Source: Terribacillus halophilus
GTDB lineage: Bacteria > Bacillota > Bacilli > Bacillales > Amphibacillaceae
Direction: 5' to 3'
Assembly: GCF_900101385.1 (NCBI RefSeq)
Contig: NZ_FMZB01000003.1
Coordinates: 62,001-126,000, forward strand
Length of the DNA stretch: 64,000 nt
Positions 56,023 to 64,000 of the stretch are shown in pieces. The notes beneath the pieces are model-generated. The model had not been told where the DNA came from. It did not search any database and was given only the letters and a program-made list of their open reading frames with translations. Each line of letters begins with the position of its first letter. Positions within the stretch are counted from its first letter, which is position 1. A program made the translations under genes and the position numbers.

Positions 56023-57853
56023 ATTGTACCCGTTTGAAAAGTTTTTCCAGCTCATATGAAGTGAAGCGAATGATAATCGGCCGACCATGCGGACAGGTGA
56101 AAGGATCTTGCGATGTACGAAGCTCTTCCAATAGATGGAACATATCGTCATGATTCAAATGATGATTTGCTTTGATAGAACGTTTACAGGACATCATGAT
56201 AGCCGCTTCTTCGCGTAATTTATGGATATCCACTTTGCTTTCCTTCATCACCTGTTCCACAATTTCGCGGATGATTTCCTCTTCAAAGCCTTTCGGGAAC
56301 CATTGCGGATGGGAACGAACGATATACGTATGACCGCCAAAGGATTCAAAGAATAATCCAACTGCCTCAAGCTCGGTCCGATACTGCTCGACAATCAGTG
56401 ATTCCTGTCTAGTGAAATCGAACGTAAGCGGAATGAGCAGCTCCTGCAGTTCCTTCTCCACTTCCCCGATTTTTTCCCGGAAATATTCATATTTGATCCG
56501 TTCCTGTGCAGCATGCTGATCGACCAAGAAGAGACCCTCTTCATTTTCCGCCAGAATATACGTTCCATGATGCTGCCCGATTGGATACATTGGCGGCACA
56601 GAATAATCCAGCTCGTTTTCTGATTCGATGCTGTACTGCGGTTCATCCGCTTTATCATTGGCAGAGTCAATAAAGATTTCAGATTCTGATTGTACTTCCC
56701 TTTCTTCCTCAATAATCGGAAGGGCTGTTTCTTTCACTTCGTCAAAGAACCATCGATCCGGTTCTGGCTGTGGTTCTTTGACAGGTTGATTGTCAAAGAA
56801 AGTAAAGCTTTGCTGTTCGCTTCGTTCCTGGATTTTTTTCTGCTTCGGCACAACAGCTTCCGGAATGAGCCGCTGCTGTCGCAGTGCTTTGCCAACTAAC
56901 TGCTCGACAGCTTCAAACAGCTCTTTTTCCTTGCTGAAACGAACTTCGAGCTTAGCCGGATGCACGTTTACATCCACAAGAATCGGATCCATCTCGATTG
57001 AAATGACGGCAAGCGGAAATCTGCCGATCGGCAGTAAAGTATGATACGCCTGCATCACAGCTTTGGCCAAGACATGGTTCCGAATGTATCTGCCATTTAC
57101 GATGAAAGATACATATTGACGGGAAGCGCGATTGATTTCTGGTTTGGCAGCTAAAACCGCCAGCTTATAATCCAATGTTTCATGTGATGCTTCAACCATT
57201 TTCTTCGCTACGGAATTACCATAGATTTGAGCGACGATCTGCAGCATATCCCCTCGCCCGCTGGATTGGAACAAAGGTTTACCATTATGCGTCAGTTCGA
57301 ATCGTATTTCTGGGTGGGCAAGCGCAAGGCGGTTGATCACCTCGGACACGTGTCCAAGCTCTGTATGAATCGTTTTCATATACTTCAGACGGGCCGGTGT
57401 ATTGAAGAACAAATGCTTTACCGTAATCTCCGTGCCTTTCCGCGCATCGCATTTGCCTCTTTCTTTAATCGCCCCGCCTTCCATGACAAGTTTCACACCG
57501 GCATTTTCGCCTGTACTTGTCTTGATCTCAAGCTGGCTCACCGCGGCGATACTAGCCAAAGCTTCCCCGCGGAATCCCAATGTACGGACATGGAAAAGGT
57601 CATGTTCATTCCGGATTTTACTTGTAGCATGACGGAAGAAGGCACGCTCCACATCGTCTGGATCCATGCCGTCTCCATTGTCGACAATGCTAATTTCGGT
57701 CAGACCTGCTTCCTGCACGGAAACCTTGATCACTGTACTGTTTGCATCGATACTGTTTTCCACCAGTTCCTTGACGACCGAAGCCGGCCGCTCGACCACT
57801 TCACCCGCTGCAATCTTATTCGCTAAATCATCCGGCATCAATTGAATCGCCAT
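56021..57853 (-). CDS. mutL: DNA mismatch repair protein MutL
   Basis: 610 residues. GHKL ATPase: [56 protein letters not shown]. The C-terminal endonuclease site is complete: [14 protein letters not shown], then [12 protein letters not shown] and [11 protein letters not shown]. Nicks DNA near mismatches found by MutS. ATG 57853 after AAGGAGGTTCCCAT, 12 bases behind mutS. Confidence 0.97.
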   Translation of the reverse strand: MAIQLMPDDLANKIAAGEVVERPASVVKELVENSIDANSTVIKVSVQEAGLTEISIVDNGDGMDPDDVERAFFRHATSKIRNEHDLFHVRTLGFRGEALASIAAVSQLEIKTSTGENAGVKLVMEGGAIKERGKCDARKGTEITVKHLFFNTPARLKYMKTIHTELGHVSEVINRLALAHPEIRFELTHNGKPLFQSSGRGDMLQIVAQIYGNSVAKKMVEASHETLDYKLAVLAAKPEINRASRQYVSFIVNGRYIRNHVLAKAVMQAYHTLLPIGRFPLAVISIEMDPILVDVNVHPAKLEVRFSKEKELFEAVEQLVGKALRQQRLIPEAVVPKQKKIQERSEQQSFTFFDNQPVKEPQPEPDRWFFDEVKETALPIIEEEREVQSESEIFIDSANDKADEPQYSIESENELDYSVPPMYPIGQHHGTYILAENEEGLFLVDQHAAQERIKYEYFREKIGEVEKELQELLIPLTFDFTRQESLIVEQYRTELEAVGLFFESFGGHTYIVRSHPQWFPKGFEEEIIREIVEQVMKESKVDIHKLREEAAIMMSCKRSIKANHHLNHDDMFHLLEELRTSQDPFTCPHGRPIIIRFTSYELEKLFKRVQ

Positions 57854-57865
57854 ATGGGAACCTCC

Positions 57866-60457
57866 TTACTTCTTCACTGCCATTTGCTGCAATTTATATA
57901 ATAGATTCATTGCTTCAAGCGGTGTTTGCTCCATCAAATTGATCGATGTGAGCTCTGTTATTACTTTATCGGCTCGGCTGTCTTGTTTTCGAGTTTCTGT
58001 TTCCACAGCAGGCGCTGCGAAAAAGGATAGCTGAACATCTTCCTGCTCTTGTCCAGGACTAGGAACCATTGCATCTTCGTCCTGCCCTTCCAGATCCTTG
58101 AGGATGTGTGAGGCCCGTTCGATAAGGCTGTCCGGGAGTTTTGCCAGTTTCGCAACATGGATTCCGTAGCTTTCATCTGCCGCTCCTTCACGGATTTGGT
58201 GAAGGAAAACGACATTGCCATCATGCTCTTCCGCCCGGACATGGACATTACGCAGCTTGCTTAAATTCTCCTCCAAAGAAGTTAGCTCGTGATAATGCGT
58301 CGAGAATAATGTCTTTGCATGAATATTATCATGGACATATTCGATGATTGCTTGCGCCAGAGCCATGCCATCATATGTGCTTGTCCCCCTGCCAATCTCA
58401 TCCAGCAAAATTAGACTCTTGTCGGTTGCATGCTCCAGTGCATGTCTCGACTCCAGCATTTCGACCATGAAGGTACTTTGGCCAGAGACCAGATCGTCCG
58501 CTGCGCCGATGCGCGTAAAGATTTGATCGAAAAGCGGCAGATCAGCGGCTTCACATGGAACAAAACAACCGATTTGCGCCATGATACTCGTCAGAGCTAC
58601 TTGGCGCATATACGTGCTTTTACCACTCATGTTCGGCCCAGTGATCAGCAAGATATCTGCGTCATTTTTCATCTGCACATCATTCGGTACAAACTCTCCG
58701 GATTTCATCACTTTTTCAATGACAGGATGACGTCCTTCGGTAATCGATACGGATCGGTCAAGATTGAATGTCGGACGAGCATAACGCTGTTTTTCACTTA
58801 CTTCGGCAAAGCTTTGCAAAACGTCCAATTGACTGATTTGATCGGCGAGCTGCTGCAGCGCAGGGATGTACGTCTTGACATGATCCCGTATTTCCATGAA
58901 TAGGGAATATTCGAGATCCACACTTTTCTCCTGTGCTTCCAGAATCAGTGCTTCTTTTTCCTTTAATTCCGGCGTAATGAAACGTTCTGCATTACTGAGC
59001 GTCTGTTTGCGTTCATATTTCCCTTCCGGCAGCAGATGCAGATTCGCACGCGTTATCTCGATATAGTAGCCAAACACCTTGTTATAGCCGACTTTAAGCG
59101 ATTTGATACCCGTTTCTTCGCGTTCCCGCTGTTCGAGTGCCGCAATCCATTGCTTCCCGTTTCTTGAAGCATCCCGGTACGTATCAAGCTGGTCGTGGAA
59201 ACCGTCTTTCAGGATGCCGCCTTCCCGGACACTGATCGGCGCATCTTCATGCAAACTGCTTTCCAAATACGCACACAGGTCCGGTAGCGGATTAAGCTTT
59301 CGGCCAATGCGCTGTACTTCCTCTTCCTCAAAGCCGGATAACACTTGCTTCAATTCAGGTAGCTTTTCCAATGTGCGTTTCAGCTGCAGCAGATCCCTCG
59401 CATTCACGTTTCCGAAAGCGACCCGGCCGGAAAGTCTTTCGATATCATACACGGATTGCAAATGCTGCCGGATTGTATCCCGTTCGAAGAAGTGATCTAG
59501 AAAGGCTTGGACCAAATCCTGGCGTCTTGTGATCGCTTCTTTTTGCAGCAGCGGGCGCTCCAGCCATTTTTTCAGCATACGCGCTCCCATTGCCGTAACG
59601 GTGTCATCAAGCACCCATAGAAGACTTCCATGTTTGCCCTTCTTCAAAATAGTTTCAGTCAGCTCAAGATTGCGTTTTGAATACATATCCAATGTCATGA
59701 AATGTTTGAGCTCCATCACTTGAAGCGGCTTCAGATGATCCAACCCACGCTTTTGCGTCCGTTCCACATAGTTTAATAGCATGGCAAAACACTCTAACAG
59801 TCTAGTATCGGTCACATCACCAATCAGCTTTTCCTGTGACATACTGGTGCTGTTCATTTCCTGATAGGATAACGTGACACCTAAACGAACCCGCAAAGCT
59901 TCCTGCAGCTCTGCACTCAACCCTTCGGAAATGACGATTTCCCGCACTGGCTGATTGTAAAGCTCACTTAATAAACCATCAAAGCCGCCTTCCAGCAATG
60001 CAGCCCGGTTTTCCCCTGTGGAAAGGTCATGATATACAAGACTGTATGTACTGTCCTCGTTTTCTGTTACAGCTGCCAGGTAATTGTTCTCTTTTTCATC
60101 AAGCATGCCGTTTTCCATGACAGTACCTGGTGTGATCAGCTGGACCACTTCGCGTTTGACGACACCTTTAGCTGTCTTCGGATCCTCCACTTGTTCACAG
60201 ATGGCGACTTTGTAGCCGCGCGATACAAGTGTCTTTATATAATTATCAGCCGAATGGTACGGCACGCCGCACATCGGCACCTTCTCTTCAACCCCCGCAT
60301 TCTTACTCGTCAAGGTGATTTCCAGTTCTTTCGTCGCTTTCAGTGCATCCTCAAAGAACATTTCATAAAAGTCACCGAGCCTAAAGAAGAGGAATGCATC
60401 CTTATAGTCGGCTTTTATTCTTAAATATTGCTGCATCATCGGTGTGTACCCTGCCAT
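57866..60457 (-). CDS. mutS: DNA mismatch repair protein MutS
   Basis: 863 residues from ATG 60457 after GAGGAGTAGGAAA. Mismatch-recognition wedge with Phe in FFRLGDFYEMFFEDA (Phe-x-Glu of the GxFYE motif). ATPase: Walker A ITGPNMSGKSTYMRQ, then FTRIGAADDLVSGQSTFMVEMLE, Walker B LILLDEIGRGTSTYDG and FSTHYHELT. C-terminal QLSFFA beta-clamp motif is present. In operon with mutL. Confidence 0.97.
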   Translation of the reverse strand: MAGYTPMMQQYLRIKADYKDAFLFFRLGDFYEMFFEDALKATKELEITLTSKNAGVEEKVPMCGVPYHSADNYIKTLVSRGYKVAICEQVEDPKTAKGVVKREVVQLITPGTVMENGMLDEKENNYLAAVTENEDSTYSLVYHDLSTGENRAALLEGGFDGLLSELYNQPVREIVISEGLSAELQEALRVRLGVTLSYQEMNSTSMSQEKLIGDVTDTRLLECFAMLLNYVERTQKRGLDHLKPLQVMELKHFMTLDMYSKRNLELTETILKKGKHGSLLWVLDDTVTAMGARMLKKWLERPLLQKEAITRRQDLVQAFLDHFFERDTIRQHLQSVYDIERLSGRVAFGNVNARDLLQLKRTLEKLPELKQVLSGFEEEEVQRIGRKLNPLPDLCAYLESSLHEDAPISVREGGILKDGFHDQLDTYRDASRNGKQWIAALEQREREETGIKSLKVGYNKVFGYYIEITRANLHLLPEGKYERKQTLSNAERFITPELKEKEALILEAQEKSVDLEYSLFMEIRDHVKTYIPALQQLADQISQLDVLQSFAEVSEKQRYARPTFNLDRSVSITEGRHPVIEKVMKSGEFVPNDVQMKNDADILLITGPNMSGKSTYMRQVALTSIMAQIGCFVPCEAADLPLFDQIFTRIGAADDLVSGQSTFMVEMLESRHALEHATDKSLILLDEIGRGTSTYDGMALAQAIIEYVHDNIHAKTLFSTHYHELTSLEENLSKLRNVHVRAEEHDGNVVFLHQIREGAADESYGIHVAKLAKLPDSLIERASHILKDLEGQDEDAMVPSPGQEQEDVQLSFFAAPAVETETRKQDSRADKVITELTSINLMEQTPLEAMNLLYKLQQMAVKK

Positions 60458-60547
60458 TTTCCTACTCCTCTGTTTCATTACAATTAATCCTATTATAACA
60501 CAGGTATTTTCCTTGTTTCTTCTGTTGCGTCATTCTGAATAATACAA

Positions 60548-60573
60548 AAAACGAGAGCAAGTGCCCTCGTTTT
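60548..60573 (-). terminator. Terminator of cotE
   Basis: 11-bp stem AAAACGAGGGC / GCTCTCGTTTT, 4-base loop, then TTTG on the minus strand. Confidence 0.85.
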
Positions 60574-61144
60574 AATCGTCGTTGTCCTTTTTATCCAAAA
60601 AGTCAGGATCTAGATCTTTGAAATCATCTTCAGAAAGCTCATAATCCCATTCTTCTTCTACTTCCTCAACTTCGCATCCATCAGGATCCACTTTCACGCA
60701 AAGCTTTGTTTCTCCCACAACTTCCACAAGGAATTCCTTCTCGACTTCGACGAAAATCTTCTGGCCATGCTGCACAATTTTGCATTCCAGGCAATTAGGC
60801 TGTTGGATTGCTTTTGCATAAACCTCAAACTCATCGTCCAGACAATTATCGTCTTTGATACTCAATTTGACCAATTCCTTATACTCGACCGTTTCTGAGA
60901 CAACATCGGTTTTTGAATTATCATTGTAGGAATACCACACATTGATATCGTACTTACCGACTACTTCCACCCCTACGTCGCCTTTCTTTTTTGCGTGGTA
61001 GCGGTGATTGATAATCCAGCAGCCAAGGATGCTGGACGGTTTGTTGTCCGGACGTATATGGTCAATATGCTTGCTGAATTTACGTCCGCGGCCGATGACC
61101 GCTTTCGTGATTATTTCACGGTATGTTTTATCTTGAAAACCCAT
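60572..61144 (-). CDS. cotE: Outer spore coat morphogenetic protein CotE
   Basis: 190 residues (181 in B. subtilis). N-terminal YREIITKAVIGRGRKFSKHIDHIRPDNKPSSILGCWIINHRYHA is nearly invariant in CotE and holds its multimerisation region; the very acidic C-terminus (EVEEVEEEWDYELSEDDFKDLDPDFLDKKD) recruits other coat proteins. ATG 61144 after AGGAGGTTTTGGCAAG. Between ymcA and mutS as in B. subtilis. Confidence 0.95.
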   Translation of the reverse strand: MGFQDKTYREIITKAVIGRGRKFSKHIDHIRPDNKPSSILGCWIINHRYHAKKKGDVGVEVVGKYDINVWYSYNDNSKTDVVSETVEYKELVKLSIKDDNCLDDEFEVYAKAIQQPNCLECKIVQHGQKIFVEVEKEFLVEVVGETKLCVKVDPDGCEVEEVEEEWDYELSEDDFKDLDPDFLDKKDNDD

Positions 61145-61444
61145 CTTGCCAAAACCTCCTCTTTTTACATAGTCATGTTATGCAGGGTGTTCACCTATGG
61201 TGCCAGAAAATAAATCTTCTGCTCACCACAACTGGACGCTCCTCCATCCTATGCAGATGCCTAGAGAGAGGTTATTGAAAACTTGCCGGCCGGCAACTTA
61301 AAATCCCGGATTGATTTCCAGCTGTGTATGCACTTCATGAATGCTGTGATACTTCTAAATTTCCCCCAATATGACAGGTATGTTTAAAGTGATTTCTAGA
61401 TGACAGTATAGAACGCGGGAAAGTTTAAGAAAAAAGAAACGGAC
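61145..61444. other. Region between ymcA and cotE
   Basis: 300 bases. Contains the ymcA terminator on its right and the cotE promoter region on its left. A possible sigma-K-like pair lies at 61174-61202 on the minus strand (CACC, 16 bases, CATAACATG; the family pattern is AC, 16 bases, CATANNNTA). No gene seen. Confidence 0.4.
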
Positions 61445-61461
61445 TTAGTTGTCCGTTTCTT
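61428..61461 (-). terminator. Terminator of miaB-ymcA
   Basis: 11-bp stem AAGAAACGGAC / GTCCGTTTCTT, followed by TTTTC, overlapping the ymcA stop. Confidence 0.85.
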
Positions 61462-61807
61462 CCTCATTGAACACAGTATGCTCGATATTCTGGCTGATGC
61501 TCTGAAGGATATGGTTCGTGATGACCTGGGATTCCTTGAATTCTTGAACGACAGGGATACTATCGATTTTTGCCTGGAGCTCATCTATTTCCTTTTCCAT
61601 TTGCTGCTGCGCTTCCCGTTTGCCATAAGCTTGCAGATTGACAGCCTGCTTTTGCTTCATTTTAATCTGATTTATATATGTCTGCACCTTTTGGTTCTCG
61701 TTCAGTTTCGCTTCCAGCTGGTGAAATTGTTCAATCTCGTCCAGATTGCCCATTTCTTCTGCCAAACTTTCAGCTTGCTTGAGAATTTCGTCGGTGGAAT
61801 AACTCAT
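61445..61807 (-). CDS. ymcA: YmcA (RicA) regulator
   Basis: 120 residues from ATG 61807 after GGAGGTACAGATCAA, overlapping the miaB stop by 4 bases. Helical com_ylbF/ymcA family: [32 protein letters not shown] and [21 protein letters not shown]. With YlbF and YaaT it forms the Y-complex that assists RNase Y processing, and so biofilm, competence and sporulation. Confidence 0.93.
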   Translation of the reverse strand: MSYSTDEILKQAESLAEEMGNLDEIEQFHQLEAKLNENQKVQTYINQIKMKQKQAVNLQAYGKREAQQQMEKEIDELQAKIDSIPVVQEFKESQVITNHILQSISQNIEHTVFNEEETDN

Positions 61808-63366
61808 TTGATCTGTACCTCCGCTGTTGTTTCTATTAACTCGCCATCGAGTGACCACGTTTTTGCTTTTATGATGCGGACCGGGACGATTTTACCGATC
61901 ACTGACTTCGGAGCCCTGAAATTGACTAGCTTATTCTTTTCCGTATAACCAGCAAGTACATCCGGATTCCGCTTGCTTTCTCCTTCTACCAACACGAGCA
62001 CTGTTTTCCCCTCATATGCACGCATGGACTTGGCGGCATACTCGTCCACCACTCGATTCAAACGCTGCAGGCGCTCCCGCTTCACCTCGATCGGGATATT
62101 ATCCTCCCATTTGGCAGCAGGCGTTCCTTCGCGAGGGGAATAAATATATGTGTAGGCAGCCTCGAAACCAACTTCTTTGATAAGTGATAAAGTTTCCTGG
62201 AACTGCTCTTCGGTCTCATTCGGAAACCCGACGATGATGTCCGTTGTAAGCGTCACATTCGGTATCCGCTGTCTGATCTTATCCACTAGAGTCAGGTATT
62301 CTTCCCTTGTATAACGACGGGCCATTACCCGTAGTATCTCACTGCTTCCCGATTGGACTGGCAAGTGGATATGATCAAGGAGATTTTCGCCTTTGGCCAG
62401 TACTTCTATTAGTTTATCATCAAAGTCACGCGGATGGGAAGTGGTGAAGCGCACACGCGGAATATCAATCTTTCTGATTGCATCCATCAAATCCCCAAGT
62501 CCATAATCGATATCAGGCAAATCTTTACCGTACGCGTTCACATTCTGACCAAGGAGCGTAATCTCTTGATAACCCTGCGCCGCAAGCTGCCTTACTTCCT
62601 GGATGATATCCTCCGGCCGTCGGCTCCGTTCTTTGCCACGCGTGTATGGGACAATACAATACGTGCAGAATTTATCACAGCCGTACATGATATTGACCCA
62701 TGCTTTGATTTTTCCTTTTCTTGCTTTGGGAAGGTTCTCGATGACATCGCCTTCTTTAGACCATACCTCCAGCACCATTTCCTTGCTGAATTGCGCTTCT
62801 TTCAATAACTGCGGAAGCCGATGGATATTGTGAGTCCCAAAAATCAGGTCGATATGACTATGCTTTTTCAAAATCCGATTGACGACCGCTTCCTCCTGGG
62901 ACATACAGCCGCAAACACCAAGAATCAAATCCGGCTTCTCAAGCTTCAAGGCTTTAAGATGACCGATTTCTCCGAATACCTTATTCTCGGCATTTTCCCG
63001 AATAGCACAAGTATTAAGGAGTATGACATCCGCTTCATTTGTATCTGTAGTAGGCTCATAACCCATTTCCAAAAACAGCCCTGCCATCACTTCGGTATCA
63101 TGTTCGTTCATCTGGCAGCCATATGTACGGATGAGGAATTTTTTGTTCTGGCCTGCATTCTGCATCTCTGGGGGAATCGCGAAATCATAATGAAACTTGA
63201 CATCTTCCCTGCGCCGTTTTTTTGCCTGCTTCAAGTTCGGCGGCTGGTACGTTGTCTGGAAATATTTTGCGAAATCAGCAGTTGTCTTTTCATGAAGCGG
63301 CTTCTCGACCTGATTTGTCTGTTCTGCACTTATCAAACTAACGGATTTACGCTGTTCTTCATTCAC
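61804..63366 (-). CDS. miaB: tRNA-2-methylthio-N6-dimethylallyladenosine synthase
   Basis: 520 residues from GTG 63366 after GGGGGAGCAGGAAACA; this N-terminus (MNEEQRKS) fits B. subtilis MiaB (509 aa). The longer reading frame to 63432 overlaps a promoter. UPF0004 domain with cluster Cys in [19 protein letters not shown] and [10 protein letters not shown]; radical-SAM cluster [16 protein letters not shown]-terminal TRAM domain ([13 protein letters not shown]). Acts after MiaA. Confidence 0.95.
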   Translation of the reverse strand: MNEEQRKSVSLISAEQTNQVEKPLHEKTTADFAKYFQTTYQPPNLKQAKKRRREDVKFHYDFAIPPEMQNAGQNKKFLIRTYGCQMNEHDTEVMAGLFLEMGYEPTTDTNEADVILLNTCAIRENAENKVFGEIGHLKALKLEKPDLILGVCGCMSQEEAVVNRILKKHSHIDLIFGTHNIHRLPQLLKEAQFSKEMVLEVWSKEGDVIENLPKARKGKIKAWVNIMYGCDKFCTYCIVPYTRGKERSRRPEDIIQEVRQLAAQGYQEITLLGQNVNAYGKDLPDIDYGLGDLMDAIRKIDIPRVRFTTSHPRDFDDKLIEVLAKGENLLDHIHLPVQSGSSEILRVMARRYTREEYLTLVDKIRQRIPNVTLTTDIIVGFPNETEEQFQETLSLIKEVGFEAAYTYIYSPREGTPAAKWEDNIPIEVKRERLQRLNRVVDEYAAKSMRAYEGKTVLVLVEGESKRNPDVLAGYTEKNKLVNFRAPKSVIGKIVPVRIIKAKTWSLDGELIETTAEVQIK

Positions 63367-63403
63367 TGTTTCCTGCTCCCCCATCCATTGATCGTTTTTG
63401 TCC

Positions 63404-63432
63404 ATTATACCAATGCTCTCATCAAGGTCCAA
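63404..63432 (-). promoter_or_regulatory. sigma-A promoter of miaB-ymcA
   Basis: TTGGAC (63427-63432), 17 bases, TATAAT (63404-63409) on the minus strand, 38 bases upstream of the GTG chosen for miaB. Confidence 0.7.
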
Positions 63433-63442
63433 GTATTGGAAA

Positions 63443-63470
63443 TAAAAAATCCCGCCATAAGCGGGATTTA
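63443..63470 (-). terminator. Terminator of spoVS
   Basis: Stem AAATCCCGC / GCGGGATTT, short loop, then TTTATTT on the minus strand, overlapping the spoVS stop. Confidence 0.85.
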
Positions 63471-63731
63471 TCGTGGTTCTACAATTAATTTGATGGCAGT
63501 CCGTTCTTCATTATCGATCATGATATCCGTGAATGCCGGGATACAGACCAAATCTACACCGCTCGGAGCAACAAAACCTCGGGCGATGGCAACAGCTTTC
63601 ACTGATTGATTGAGTGCTCCTGCCCCGATTGCCTGGATTTCCGCTGAGCCACGTTCTCTTAATACGTTCGCAAGTGCGCCTGCTACTGAGTTTGGATTGG
63701 ATTTCGCTGAAACTTTTAGTATATCCAACAC
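63468..63731 (-). CDS. spoVS: Stage V sporulation protein S
   Basis: 87 residues, nearly identical to B. subtilis SpoVS (86 aa): [40 protein letters not shown] and [14 protein letters not shown]. Alba-like fold, nucleic-acid-binding by relation; affects late sporulation and septation. Translation starts at GTG 63731 after GAAGGAGGTACCA. Confidence 0.97.
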   Translation of the reverse strand: MLDILKVSAKSNPNSVAGALANVLRERGSAEIQAIGAGALNQSVKAVAIARGFVAPSGVDLVCIPAFTDIMIDNEERTAIKLIVEPR

Positions 63732-63884
63732 TGGTACCTCCTTCGTTTACTGGACTACTTTCCTTTTAACTATATTTCTGCGAGATGATAGATATGCCCA
63801 TTTCAGGCGATGTCAGAAAAAAGTGCTGCGGTCTGTCCTGGTTTATGTCTGTAAACAAAAGACCTAGTGAAGGAGCAGCAAAGA

Positions 63885-64000
63885 TCAATCCATATACGGG
63901 TGGTCATCATTGATCAAGATGCGTTTGATGGAGGAAGCTTTCCCCGTTTGCGGATCCAAATCGATTACTACTCCATTTAATTGTGTTTTACCCTTTTTCG
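63885..64000 (-). CDS. ymdB: C-terminus of YmdB phosphodiesterase (cut by window edge)
   Basis: The last 38 codons of a gene entering from the right edge, ending with TGA at 63885. The peptide ...LNGVVIDLDPQTGKASSIKRILINDDHPYMD has the ending expected for YmdB, a metallophosphoesterase acting on 2',3'-cyclic nucleotides, and ymdB precedes spoVS in B. subtilis. Identification rests on this tail and on gene order. Confidence 0.7.
   Translation of the reverse strand, partial: KKGKTQLNGVVIDLDPQTGKASSIKRILINDDHPYMD

Noticed and set aside
63367-63432. N-terminal extension of miaB
   Set aside because: This stretch contains a well-formed sigma-A promoter and the GTG at 63366 has a strong binding site, so it is probably not translated.

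Overview
This window comes from the chromosome of a spore-forming member of the Bacillaceae. Spore genes are scattered through it (sspP, spoVS, cotE, spoVK, sirA, a gerA/gerB/gerC operon, a yjcZ-type peptide), and gene order follows the Bacillus subtilis segments lexA-yneB-ynzC-tkt-sirA-yneF-ccdA-yneI-ccdC-sspP/citB-yneN-yneP-yneQ-plsY-yneT-parE-parC and glnA-glnR-ynbB-hflX-spoVK-hfq-miaA-mutL-mutS-cotE-ymcA-miaB-spoVS-ymdB. Moderate GC and the particular insertions suggest a halotolerant genus such as Terribacillus, but that is inference. Almost everything is on the minus strand. No rRNA, tRNA, CRISPR array, insertion sequence or intact prophage was seen.

Layout. 1-5.4 kb: the edge of an unknown gene, a C45-type acyltransferase/hydrolase, a small lipoprotein-like gene, a yjcZ peptide, and a flavin reductase followed by a ykoG-ykoH-ykoI two-component/PepSY operon. 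5.5-9.9 kb: topoisomerase IV (parE-parC), whose promoter carries a LexA-like box. 10.2-14.8 kb: SelO, YneT and an OpuC-type compatible-solute importer in which permease and binding protein are fused. 14.9-16.8 kb (plus strand): plsY, folE2, yidD. 16.85-23.1 kb: yneQ, yneP, a tandem AAA+ protein, yneN and aconitase. 23.4-27.4 kb: sspP, a soluble PAS sporulation-type kinase, ccdC, yneI, an orphan mrpB-like gene, ccdA and a DUF2512 gene. 27.7-31.9 kb: an RlaP-type nucleotidyltransferase, yneF, sirA, tkt, ynzC.

31.98-33.8 kb is the SOS locus: yneB and lexA diverge around three LexA boxes, and the place of the division inhibitor yneA is taken by a 31-residue single-pass membrane peptide. 33.9-43.3 kb is accessory: an alpha-galactoside (melibiose/raffinose type) ABC importer with a GH4 alpha-galactosidase and an AraC regulator, a DUF2513-like protein, an SDR/TetR pair, an orphan holin and a second-type methionine aminopeptidase.

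43.9-48.3 kb is nitrogen regulation (glnR-glnA behind a clear GlnR box), then ynbB-hflX. 48.4-52.3 kb is a spore germinant receptor operon. 52.4-64 kb holds spoVK, hfq, miaA, a Dps-like protein with a degenerate ferroxidase site, a signal-less M23 endolysin-like enzyme, mutL, mutS, cotE, ymcA, miaB, spoVS and the end of ymdB.

The most interesting candidates are the SOS membrane peptide at the yneA position, the tandem CbxX/SpoVK-type AAA+ protein, the orphan MrpB inside the cytochrome c maturation cluster, the Dps-like protein, and an AraC gene that appears to lack a canonical start codon.
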